Of a stretch of DNA of 8,774 nt, positions 1 through 7,467 are shown piece by piece. The stretch's first letter is position 1, and each line of letters opens with the position of its first letter. The stretch is from Bacteroidota bacterium (GTDB taxonomy: Bacteria > Bacteroidota > Bacteroidia > Bacteroidales > VadinHA17). The stretch is from the NCBI GenBank assembly GCA_015222065.1, contig JADFUQ010000398.1, positions 1 through 8,774 on the forward strand. Reading direction: 5' to 3'. Both the position numbers and the translations under genes were made by a program. The notes below the pieces were generated by a model. It had not been told where the DNA came from, ran no database searches, and worked only from the letters and a program-made list of their open reading frames with translations.

Positions 1-3000
1 GAATGCCCTTCATTTTCCACGTATGGATCCATCAGCCAGAATTCAATAAACTGGATATTGGCAGCTTCAAAATCATTAGTAGGAACTTCTCTCATTATCC
101 CGCCCCATCGTAATCCGGGATATAAAAGTTTTCCTTCACTATCAATTCCTGCAGAGAATGCCGATGCTCCAAGGTCATAATTATAGGGCCCCTTTGCGTT
201 AGGATAAAATGCCAGGTTCAATACTGCCAAATTGGTTGGGATACCTGTAATACTTTCTTTGTAGGGGAAAATCTCTTTTTCAAACACTTCTCTTACATAG
301 TGACTTGATTGCAGATCAGGATTACTCTTTATATGGTTAGGAGTGGTAGATGTGTTTCTTAAAAACAGGGGATCGATTACATACCAGGCAAGTTTAGCCC
401 TGTTGTATCCATATGCCAGATTATTATTCAATATTGCTTCGGGGAATAACGCGTTCTGTCCCTGCGGTGTACTTGCAAGTACCCATGCATTCATTGATTT
501 TAGATCAAGCGGTATCTCACTACCTTCAAAATCATCAATATATGAAATGCCCTGTTTTTCTATTGCCCGTGAATGACCCGGAATAAGGTGAGCAAACTCA
601 CCGGTAAAAGTAATGCTGGATGGAACTTTTGTTTCAAGAAAAGGAATTTTATCAATTACGCTTGTAAGAAATTGTGATTCAGTATGATAAGAGGCATTAA
701 CTCCCAAAATTGTATTAGATATCGGCTCATCACCAATACTAACCTTCTGGGTTAAAGGTCTTTCGGTAAGATTTAACATGGTTGCACCGATATTAAAATC
801 TTCTGAAAAGCGATAATCCAAATGTGTCCCCAGCAAAGTTTTGGTTTGAATACTAAAAAGTTGATTACTCTCAAGCGAGACTCTTATGGGAGTTTGTGAT
901 TCTAAAAGTCCATCATTAATTATCTTCACTCTTCCAAGATTATAATCCACTGTATAATCCACATTTTCCTGTAATTGTATTCCGCCGGCAGTAACTTTTA
1001 CCGACCCCTGGGGAACATTCAGGGCATTAAGCTGGATCTCTGAACTTGAAGATGAAGAATAGGTACCTGCAATTTTGAACTTATTCTTCTCCGCCATTTG
1101 CCTCGCTTTTACCTGGGTAGAATCATACAGTTCTTCAAAAACATATTTTTCAGCAATAGCATCGTTCCCAATCCGTTGTCTCAGATCCCGCCCAAACGGC
1201 TCCAGAACAGGGAAAATAATTCTTCCTGATTCAGGCAGGATGGTTATCCCGGTAATAAAATCAAATTTCCCATCGGGTGATGGTTCAAGTTGTGAATTCA
1301 GGTTATCAAGATTTAGAACATGCAATAAAATCTGGTCGCTTAACTTACCTTCAGGAAGATAATTTATTGCATTACCTGTCTTATCGTCCTGGTACAGAAC
1401 ATTCAGTTCAAAATCCTGCTTTTCTACCTGGTAAGCACCAAGGGCGTAAACATTTTTCATCATCAGATCCCATGAAGGTAATCTGGGAGTTAAATTTGTT
1501 CCTTTTATCAATTTCAATATCAAAGAGTTAGGAGCTCCAACCTCCGCGGAAAATTCGCCAACCCTGTAAACCTTGCCATTTAATGTATATTCGTATGCAA
1601 CAGCCAGAACCTGGTCAGCATTAAGTGCTGAATTTATAGATATATACCCAAGTTGTTTATTAAGTTTAAATTCACGAGGGGTAAGTTTACGGGCATTTTC
1701 AATCTTCTCATAATCCTGTCCAATAGTAAACCCGGGGGATAAAGGTGCAAGTGTATTTGTTACCTGATTAATATTTCTTATCTCCTGGTAATTATTCACC
1801 ATTTCCTGGTAAATACCATTCAAATCATTATACGGATATGGTCCCGTACCGGTTTGTGCGAATGCCGGAATTGTATTATAAATATTTTTTTGTGATTCGG
1901 CAACATCTAAAAATGCCACTATATTCCGGGAATCTTCAAAATTATTTGATTTGTTTGTTACCCAAATTTCTATCCGCTCAATATTTACACCTGAGTTAAT
2001 AACAGGCAGGTTTTTCATGGCGGTATTATAAGTATCCCGAAAATAATGAGACAGAAAAAAGTGTTTATTCGCTTCGTATTCGTCAGAATTTACTTCAAAC
2101 TCACTAAGTTGAGCCCCTCCCTTCACATCAATAACTGAAGTTTCCCCCTTTTGCTGTGAAAAGACATTAGTAACAGTAAGTTTTCCAAATTGAAGCTCAG
2201 TCTTCAGACCGAATAAGCTTTGGCTGCCGGTAATAAGGGATCCGGAGAGTGGCAAAGTAACATTACCGGCCTCTATTTTCTTAATAATCTCATCCTCCTT
2301 ACCTGAGTATTCAAGTTTAGTTTTATTCTCAAAATCAAAAGTAGCTTCAGTATTATAATTCACTCCCAATCGCATTTTATCGCCAATGGTGCCTGTCACA
2401 TTCATTTGTATCTTTTCCTGGAAGTCAAAAGTAGCTACTTTTCTAAGCCGCTCGGAAAGGGATGGATTATCAATTCTTGAGATATTAACACCAAAAATCA
2501 GCTCTGCCGAGCCCTGTGGAATAACATTAATGGTATTGCTGCCAAATACCTTATCAATACCTTCAATTCCAAACTGGAGTTTTGGCAAAATTGATGAACG
2601 ATAATCAGTACCTTCACCACTGGCCCGCTCCTGCCAATATTTTCTTACTGATTGTTCAAATATATGTTTTTTATATTCTTCCAGGGTCATGTGGACAGGT
2701 GTACGGTAATTAAGATCACCAATTTTATCCTGAAGAATATATTCATTTTTTTCAGGATCATAGGTTACCACTGAACTAATATTAGAGGGAAGTTTCAGGT
2801 ACAATTCCGATTGTACTTCTCTAATATAAGGGTTACCCGAATAGTCATTAAACGGAAAACGAAGATCAACAACAGTAGTATCCTTCCGGGTTGTGTCCTG
2901 TTGCAGTACTTCCAGGGAAAGGGAATACGGTTTTTCCGGGTATGATAAATAAGTAGTCCTTGTCAGTACCGGTGACGATACTGACCAAAACATTACAATC

Positions 3001-3032
3001 CCGGCAATAATATATCTCAGAATATTTTTCAA
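1..3032 (-). CDS. sprA: Cell-surface protein SprA, Type IX secretion system outer-membrane translocon (3' end beyond the window)
   Basis: SprA (Sov in Porphyromonas) is the very large outer-membrane beta-barrel through which the Type IX secretion system exports cargo; it is also needed for gliding where that exists. About 1010 of the usual 2300-2500 residues are visible, in one uninterrupted frame from 3032 to position 1. Family-typical stretches are NVIPQGSAEL (residues 169-178), a GDKMRLGVNYNTEATFDFE block (about 215-235), NVPQGSVKVTAGG (about 672-684), YIDDFEGS (831-838), RAKLAWY (878-884), a block reading LAFYPNAKGPYNYD (about 940-953), and IQFIEFWLMDPYV near the left edge. These fit the SprA_N type region. 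I chose TTG at 3032: an in-frame TGA at 3069-3071 closes the frame upstream, no ATG lies between, and TTG gives a lysine followed by a hydrophobic segment like a Sec signal peptide. The first in-frame ATG (2991-2993) would remove most of it. The start lies 25 bp after the ruvA stop, so co-transcription is likely. Identity is near certain; the exact start is not. Confidence 0.95.
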   Translation of the reverse strand, partial: MKNILRYIIAGIVMFWSVSSPVLTRTTYLSYPEKPYSLSLEVLQQDTTRKDTTVVDLRFPFNDYSGNPYIREVQSELYLKLPSNISSVVTYDPEKNEYILQDKIGDLNYRTPVHMTLEEYKKHIFEQSVRKYWQERASGEGTDYRSSILPKLQFGIEGIDKVFGSNTINVIPQGSAELIFGVNISRIDNPSLSERLRKVATFDFQEKIQMNVTGTIGDKMRLGVNYNTEATFDFENKTKLEYSGKEDEIIKKIEAGNVTLPLSGSLITGSQSLFGLKTELQFGKLTVTNVFSQQKGETSVIDVKGGAQLSEFEVNSDEYEANKHFFLSHYFRDTYNTAMKNLPVINSGVNIERIEIWVTNKSNNFEDSRNIVAFLDVAESQKNIYNTIPAFAQTGTGPYPYNDLNGIYQEMVNNYQEIRNINQVTNTLAPLSPGFTIGQDYEKIENARKLTPREFKLNKQLGYISINSALNADQVLAVAYEYTLNGKVYRVGEFSAEVGAPNSLILKLIKGTNLTPRLPSWDLMMKNVYALGAYQVEKQDFELNVLYQDDKTGNAINYLPEGKLSDQILLHVLNLDNLNSQLEPSPDGKFDFITGITILPESGRIIFPVLEPFGRDLRQRIGNDAIAEKYVFEELYDSTQVKARQMAEKNKFKIAGTYSSSSSSEIQLNALNVPQGSVKVTAGGIQLQENVDYTVDYNLGRVKIINDGLLESQTPIRVSLESNQLFSIQTKTLLGTHLDYRFSEDFNIGATMLNLTERPLTQKVSIGDEPISNTILGVNASYHTESQFLTSVIDKIPFLETKVPSSITFTGEFAHLIPGHSRAIEKQGISYIDDFEGSEIPLDLKSMNAWVLASTPQGQNALFPEAILNNNLAYGYNRAKLAWYVIDPLFLRNTSTTPNHIKSNPDLQSSHYVREVFEKEIFPYKESITGIPTNLAVLNLAFYPNAKGPYNYDLGASAFSAGIDSEGKLLYPGLRWGGIMREVPTNDFEAANIQFIEFWLMDPYVENEGH

Positions 3033-3057
3033 GTGCCACGGAAATATTATTAGAGCA

Positions 3058-3639
3058 TTACAATCTTTTCAATGCTTTCTTCACTAGCTCCTCAACTGTT
3101 ATATCCCGTTTTTCCCTAAGGATCTTATCCAGTACTTTTTGGACAGAAGCTTTTGAGAATCCCAGCATTACTAAAGCAGATAACGATTCTTCTTTTAAAG
3201 TATTGCTTTCTTCTTTGAAAATTTCACTTACATCGTCTGATTTTCCAACCTTTCCCTTTAGATCTACAACGACTCTTTGGGCTGATTTGGCCCCAATACC
3301 TTTTATACTTCTCAAGAGATTAATATCTGCTTCCATAATCGCTTTACTGAGTTCGGAGGGAGAAAGTGCCGAAAGCATTAACCGGGCTGTGTTTGCCCCA
3401 ATTCCTGACACTGATATCAGCATCCTGAAAATTTCCCGTTCATGTTTATCTGCAAATCCGAAAAAGAGCTGGGCATCTTCCCTGACAATTTGATGGATAA
3501 GCAGTTTAACTTCATTCTTCCCGGAAATATTTGAAAAAGTATTAAGAGAAATATTGATAAAATAACCAATATCACCAGCTTCAACAACAGCATAAGTAGG
3601 ACTTACCTCTATTAATTTGCCCTGAATATATTCATACAT
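3058..3639 (-). CDS. ruvA: Holliday junction branch migration protein RuvA
   Basis: RuvA binds four-way Holliday junctions as a tetramer and loads the RuvB helicase for branch migration in recombinational repair, working with the RuvC resolvase. The 193 residues are close to the family norm of about 200. The N-terminal OB-fold starts MYEYIQGKL. The acidic pin region reads VREDAQLFFGF, with E54 and D55 as the likely pin residues. Two helix-hairpin-helix motifs follow: VSGIGANTARL (77-87) and IKGIGAKSAQRVVVDLKGK (112-130). An acidic, flexible linker (about 131-150) leads to the C-terminal RuvB-binding helical domain with ALVMLGFSKASV (155-166). The ATG at 3639 gives the standard N-terminus. Neither ruvB nor ruvC is in the window. 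The gene sits between maeB and sprA, an order I know from other Bacteroidota, and its stop is 25 bp from the sprA start. No domain or key motif is missing. Confidence 0.97.
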   Translation of the reverse strand: MYEYIQGKLIEVSPTYAVVEAGDIGYFINISLNTFSNISGKNEVKLLIHQIVREDAQLFFGFADKHEREIFRMLISVSGIGANTARLMLSALSPSELSKAIMEADINLLRSIKGIGAKSAQRVVVDLKGKVGKSDDVSEIFKEESNTLKEESLSALVMLGFSKASVQKVLDKILREKRDITVEELVKKALKRL

Positions 3640-3899
3640 AAATAGCAGGATTAATTCACAAGATTAACTACTTTTCAATATTAGAGAACCTAATTAGTTT
3701 TTGTCCATAAATTAAAGCATTTTCGTAAATAAAGCACCATATAACAAAAAACAAATAAATACCAAATATCAATTATCAAATGACCGAAACTGTTTTGATT
3801 ATTGAATTTTTGAATATTGTAATTTATTTGATATTTGGTGCTTGTTATTTGTGATTTTCACTATTTACTTATACTTTCGACTTTATAGACATACTCTAA
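3640..3899. other. Intergenic spacer between maeB and ruvA
   Basis: This 260-bp, very AT-rich spacer separates the end of maeB from the start of ruvA. It holds an imperfect palindrome, listed separately, and otherwise no open frame worth calling. A ruvA promoter would be expected here. Two near-matches to the Bacteroidota -7 box (TAATCTTG at 3659-3666 and TAATATTG close upstream, minus strand) lack a TTG at the expected 17-23 bp spacing, so I do not call a promoter. No GC-rich hairpin with a T-tract is visible after maeB. Confidence 0.6.
3751..3852. repeat. Imperfect AT-rich palindrome, REP- or MITE-like
   Basis: The left arm carries ACAAATAA (3751-3758) and ACCAAATATCAA (3761-3772). The right arm carries their exact reverse complements in mirrored order, TTGATATTTGGT (3828-3839) and TTATTTGT (3845-3852). 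The spacers between the two blocks differ, 2 bp on the left and 5 bp on the right. The 55-bp centre contains a smaller hairpin, TCAAA (3776-3780) with TTTGA (3794-3798). Both arms are built from short TTTG or TTTGG words. No coding frame, target-site duplication or transposase is present. From memory, similar TATTTGG/ATTTGTGATTT palindromes scatter through intergenic DNA of many Bacteroidota, so a dispersed non-autonomous repeat is the best guess. It could also act as a weak bidirectional terminator for maeB, although the arms are poor in GC. Confidence 0.6.
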
Positions 3900-6173
3900 T
3901 TATACCTCGTTTCTGCCCTGGGCATCCACACATGCTATAGCTGCCATATTAACGATTTCCTTTTCCGAACTCTCTAGCTGTAGGATATGAATGGATTTCC
4001 TGATACCCATTAAAACAGGTCCGATAACCTGGGCATTCCCTATCTCCTGCATCATTTTGTATGCAATATTTCCTGAATCCAGGTCGGGGAAAATAATTGT
4101 ATTGACATCTGTTTCTGCCAATTTACTGAATGGGAACTTGCTCTTTCTCAATTTTTTATTAAAAGCAAAGTTAGCTTGCATTTCTCCGTCAACAATTAAA
4201 TCGGGATAATCACGGTGTAGTATTTCTACTGCCTCACGAACCATCCCCGGACTTCCATCCCTGAATGCTCCAAAGTTGGAATATGAAACGAGAGCGATCT
4301 TTGGATCAATACCAAACTGTCTGACTTTTTCAGCTGTAATCAGAGTAGTATCAACCAATGTTTGTGCTGTTGGTTTAAAATTAATTGTTGTATCTGAAAA
4401 GAAAAAGGTCTTCTTTTTTGTATTCACAATGTACATCCCTGCAATATGTTTCAATGCGCTGTCTGTTCCAACCAGTTGAATAGCAGGCCGGATTGTGTCA
4501 GCATATTTACTTGAAAAACCTGAAATGAAAGCATCAGCCTCACCACTTTCAACCATCATAACCCCAAAATAATTGCGGTTTTGAACACTTTCCAAAGCTT
4601 CATCGTATGTAATTCCTTTTCTTCGTCTTTTTTTAAATATCAACTCCGCATATTTTTCTCTTCTTCCTGATTCCTCCAAAGACTGATAATTAATAACCGG
4701 GACATCATGCAGGTCAAGAGCATTTTCATTAATAAGATCAGCAATTTTCTTTTTGTTTCCTAAAAGAATAGGCTTTGCAATACCTTCATGAACAACAGAC
4801 TGTACAGCTTTCAGTATCCTCGGGTTATCACCTTCAGCAAAGACTATTTGTTTTGGATCTTTACGTGCTATATTCTGAATATTTCTAAGCAGGACATTCT
4901 CATAACCCAGGCGTTTATCAAGTTCCTGGCAATAAGCATCCCAGTCAGTTATCTTTTTCCTGGCAACACCTGTTTCAATAGCAGCTTTTGCTACAGCAGG
5001 AGCAACCCTGGATATCAATCGTGGATCAAGCGGTTTAGGAATAATATATTCTTTACCAAACACAATACTTTTAACATCATAAGCTTTGGTAACAGTTTCC
5101 GGAACCGGCTCCTTAGCCAGTTCAGCAAGAGCATGCGAAGCTGCTATTTTCATCTCTTCATTGATTATTGTAGCCCTAACATCAAGAGCTCCTCTGAAAA
5201 TAAAGGGGAACCCAAGTACATTATTCACCTGGTTTGGATAATCTGAACGACCTGTAGCCATAATGATATCATCCCTGGCTCCAACAGCATCTTCATAAGA
5301 TATTTCAGGATCGGGATTAGCCATAGCAAAAACTATTGGTTTGGGAGCCATTGTTTTTACCATTTCTTTACTCATAACACCTCCAACTGATAATCCAAGA
5401 AAAACATCTGCATCTTTCACAGCTTCTTTAAGTGTGCTAATATCTCTATCCGTAACAAATTCCTTTTTGTATTTATTCAGGTCTTTCCTTTTTTTATTCA
5501 GGACACCTTTACTGTCAAGCATAACAATATTCTCTCGTCTTGCTCCAAGCGCCATATAAAGCCTGGAACAAGAAATTGCAGATGCTCCTGCCCCGTTTAC
5601 AACAATTTTAACATCTTCAATTTTCTTGCCTGCCAACTCAAGAGCATTAACTAACCCGGCTCCGGAAATAATTGCTGTGCCATGTTGATCATCATGAAAA
5701 ACAGGAATGTCCAATTCTTCTATCAATCTTTTTTCAATTTCAAAACATTCAGGTGCTTTTATGTCTTCCAGGTTGATCCCTCCAAATGTAGGAGAAATTG
5801 CTTTCACAATATCGACAATCTTATCAATATCTTTCTCATTTACCTCTATATCAAAAACATCCACATCAGAGAAAACTTTAAACAGTAATCCTTTCCCTTC
5901 CATAACAGGTTTACCTGCCAGGGCGCCAATATCACCAAGACCAAGAACAGCAGTTCCATTGGAAATTACAGCAACCAGATTTCCCTTCATTGTATATTTG
6001 TAAGCTTCATCAAGATTAGATTCTATTTCCCGGCAAGGTTCAGCTACCCCGGGAGTATATGCCAGAGACAAATCTGTTTGTGTACTGTAAGATGTAGTCG
6101 GGATTACTTCAAGTTTTCCCGGTCTGCCTTTTGAATGATAATCAAGTGCTACTTGACGGGTAATTTTAGCCAT
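3900..6173 (-). CDS. maeB: NADP-dependent malic enzyme with C-terminal phosphotransacetylase-like domain (MaeB type)
   Basis: The enzyme oxidatively decarboxylates malate to pyruvate in the cytoplasm, making NAD(P)H and linking the TCA cycle to pyruvate. The 757 residues match the roughly 760 of hybrid MaeB enzymes. The malic domain shows SLAYTPGVAEP (36-46, with Y39), the likely catalytic lysine in MEGKGLLFK (K94), the metal ligands in LEDIKAPECF (E136, D137) and HDDQHGTA (160-167, D162), and the Rossmann loop VVNGAGASA (191-199). AMANPDPEIS (283-292) and the ATGRSDYPNQVNNVLGFP block (306-323) complete it. From about residue 430 the protein becomes a phosphotransacetylase-like domain (IVFAEGDNPRILKAV, later FPDLDSGNIAYKMMQ). 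In characterised hybrids this domain does not make acetyl phosphate; it mediates allosteric inhibition by acetyl-CoA. That is family knowledge, not tested here. Cofactor choice is inferred from the family. The frame is intact, and spacers on both sides suggest its own transcript. Confidence 0.96.
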   Translation of the reverse strand: MAKITRQVALDYHSKGRPGKLEVIPTTSYSTQTDLSLAYTPGVAEPCREIESNLDEAYKYTMKGNLVAVISNGTAVLGLGDIGALAGKPVMEGKGLLFKVFSDVDVFDIEVNEKDIDKIVDIVKAISPTFGGINLEDIKAPECFEIEKRLIEELDIPVFHDDQHGTAIISGAGLVNALELAGKKIEDVKIVVNGAGASAISCSRLYMALGARRENIVMLDSKGVLNKKRKDLNKYKKEFVTDRDISTLKEAVKDADVFLGLSVGGVMSKEMVKTMAPKPIVFAMANPDPEISYEDAVGARDDIIMATGRSDYPNQVNNVLGFPFIFRGALDVRATIINEEMKIAASHALAELAKEPVPETVTKAYDVKSIVFGKEYIIPKPLDPRLISRVAPAVAKAAIETGVARKKITDWDAYCQELDKRLGYENVLLRNIQNIARKDPKQIVFAEGDNPRILKAVQSVVHEGIAKPILLGNKKKIADLINENALDLHDVPVINYQSLEESGRREKYAELIFKKRRRKGITYDEALESVQNRNYFGVMMVESGEADAFISGFSSKYADTIRPAIQLVGTDSALKHIAGMYIVNTKKKTFFFSDTTINFKPTAQTLVDTTLITAEKVRQFGIDPKIALVSYSNFGAFRDGSPGMVREAVEILHRDYPDLIVDGEMQANFAFNKKLRKSKFPFSKLAETDVNTIIFPDLDSGNIAYKMMQEIGNAQVIGPVLMGIRKSIHILQLESSEKEIVNMAAIACVDAQGRNEV

Positions 6174-6348
6174 GATATTGGATTTTTTTGGATTTAAATT
6201 TTATACAAGAATAATTGAAACAAAATTACTAAATATTGAGGTTGTTATTACTTACAAGTCTGTTATAATATTAATAATTGTATGTTATTTAGCAGGATAG
6301 CAAAACTCATGGTTTCCGGAGTATGTTAAAGAAGCATGAATGCATAAA
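6174..6348. other. Intergenic spacer between pdxA and maeB (maeB leader region)
   Basis: This 175-bp AT-rich spacer lies after the pdxA stop and before the maeB start. It should hold the end of the pdxA transcript and the maeB promoter. A -7-like box is listed separately. The only palindromic words near the pdxA end, GCATTCATGC and an ACTC/GAGT pair followed by TTTT, have 4-bp stems and are too weak to call as a terminator. No small gene or RNA was recognised. Confidence 0.55.
6221..6228 (-). promoter_or_regulatory. Candidate -7 promoter box for maeB
   Basis: On the minus strand the octamer TAATTTTG matches the Bacteroidota -7 consensus TAnnTTTG at every fixed position. It lies 47 bp upstream of the maeB ATG, which would give a leader of roughly 40 nt. 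The nearest upstream TTG (6255-6257) is 26 bp away, longer than the usual 17-23, so the -33 element is poor. Such an octamer can arise by chance in AT-rich DNA. Confidence 0.35.
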
Positions 6349-7413
6349 TTATTCCTGGGCAGGTGTATCCTTATAAGTATTTGATTCCAACGGGTTTGAT
6401 GTAATTTCTGTATATGCTTTCCTGTTCATATAAATATCACAAGCCAGGTAAAGTGCATTTCTGAAAGAGTCGGGTGAAGCAATTCCCTGCCCGGCAAGTT
6501 CATAAGCCGTACCATGAGCAGGTGACGTGCGAATTATTGGAAGACCCGCCGTGAAATTTACACCAACTCCACGAACAAGAGCTTTAAAGGGAGCAAGACC
6601 CTGATCATGGTACATAGCCAGAACAGCATCAAATTTTGAATAATTATCTGACCCAAAAAAACCATCCGCCGCGTAGGGACCAAACGCGAGAATTTTCTCC
6701 TCTTTTGCTGCTTCAATAGCCGGTGTTATAATTTCAATTTCTTCTGATCCTAATACTCCCTCATCACCGGCATGTGGATTCAGACCCAATACGGCAATTC
6801 TCGGCTTATGAACCCCAAAATCCTGAATTAATGATTGTTCAAGAAGTTTTAGTTTATTGAGAATATTATCCTTTGTAATATGTTCAGGTATCTTTGCAAC
6901 AGGTAAATGAGTAGTAACAACACCTACTCTCAACAGGTCGCTCGCCATAATCATTAAAGCTTCCTTTTCTCCAAAAAAACTTTCAAGATATTCTGTATGT
7001 CCCGGGAAATTAAAACTATCCGACTGAATATTATTCTTATTTATAGGAGTTGTTACCAGGACATCAATTTTTTCATCTCTAAGATCGCTAACTGCCATTT
7101 CCATGCTTTTTAGTGATGCCTGCCCCGCTTCCCGGGTTGATTTACCCAGCTCAACCCTTACAGAATCATCAAGAATATTAATAATATTTGGCCTTTTAAA
7201 ATTTGCTTCTTCAGGTGATTTTATGTGGTTAAAACTGAAATTAGATACTTTGATTGCTTTCCGGTGATAAGCCGCCACTTTCGGAGACCCATACAGAATT
7301 GGGGTACACATTTCACTTATCCGGTTATCCTCAAGTGTTTTAATAATAATCTCATAGCTAATACCGTTAATATCACCCTGGGTAATTCCAACTTTTATCT
7401 TATTGTGTTCCAT
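6349..7413 (-). CDS. pdxA: 4-hydroxythreonine-4-phosphate dehydrogenase PdxA
   Basis: PdxA oxidises 4-phosphohydroxy-L-threonine with NAD(P)+; the product decarboxylates to an aminoketone that PdxJ condenses with deoxyxylulose phosphate to make pyridoxine phosphate (DXP-dependent vitamin B6 route, cytoplasm). The 354 residues are somewhat longer than the 329 of the E. coli enzyme, partly through a polar C-terminal tail. The substrate motif PGHTEYL carries H139 and T140. The three metal histidines are H169 (TTHLPV), H214 (LNPHAGDEG) and H269 (MYHDQGLAPFK). Their spacing of 45 and 55 residues equals that of H166, H211 and H266 in E. coli. GLPIIRTSPAHGTAYELAG (290-308) is the conserved C-terminal block. 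The N-terminal loop reads GDINGISYE where many proteobacterial enzymes have GDPAGIGPE; I believe GDINGI-type loops are common in Bacteroidota. The related threonate/erythronate-4-phosphate dehydrogenases (PdxA2) cannot be fully excluded, but no sugar-acid kinase gene is nearby. pdxA starts 54 bp after the peptidase stop. Confidence 0.92.
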   Translation of the reverse strand: MEHNKIKVGITQGDINGISYEIIIKTLEDNRISEMCTPILYGSPKVAAYHRKAIKVSNFSFNHIKSPEEANFKRPNIINILDDSVRVELGKSTREAGQASLKSMEMAVSDLRDEKIDVLVTTPINKNNIQSDSFNFPGHTEYLESFFGEKEALMIMASDLLRVGVVTTHLPVAKIPEHITKDNILNKLKLLEQSLIQDFGVHKPRIAVLGLNPHAGDEGVLGSEEIEIITPAIEAAKEEKILAFGPYAADGFFGSDNYSKFDAVLAMYHDQGLAPFKALVRGVGVNFTAGLPIIRTSPAHGTAYELAGQGIASPDSFRNALYLACDIYMNRKAYTEITSNPLESNTYKDTPAQE

Positions 7414-7430
7414 AATACCGGTTCTTCTTA

Positions 7431-7460
7431 CAAATTAACTCCGAAAGTTAGTAATTCCAA
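7431..7460 (-). promoter_or_regulatory. Candidate promoter between the peptidase gene and pdxA
   Basis: On the minus strand a TTG (7458-7460) is followed after exactly 19 bp by TTAATTTG (7431-7438). This fits the Bacteroidota sigma-A pattern of TTG, 17-23 bp, then TAnnTTTG, with one mismatch in the second box. The pdxA ATG is 17 bp downstream of the box, so the leader would be very short. If real, pdxA can be transcribed separately from the peptidase; if not, the 54-bp gap allows read-through. The match is suggestive only. Confidence 0.3.
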
Positions 7461-7467
7461 TTAATGA

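Noticed and set aside
343..2604. Several plus-strand open frames of 72-95 residues across the left third
   Set aside because: The minus strand carries one uninterrupted sprA frame with family motifs throughout, so these are shadows.
3203..3493. A 96-residue plus-strand open frame inside ruvA
   Set aside because: It is antisense to the conserved helix-hairpin-helix region of ruvA and resembles no protein I know.
4788..5246. A 152-residue plus-strand open frame inside maeB
   Set aside because: It lies wholly antisense to a clearly conserved part of maeB, has a composition typical of an antisense shadow (rich in F, S, I, N), and shows no recognisable domain.
6296..6345. Possible pdxA terminator hairpin
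   Set aside because: The available stems are only 4 bp (GCAT/ATGC and ACTC/GAGT) and the T-run is short, so a rho-independent terminator is not supported.
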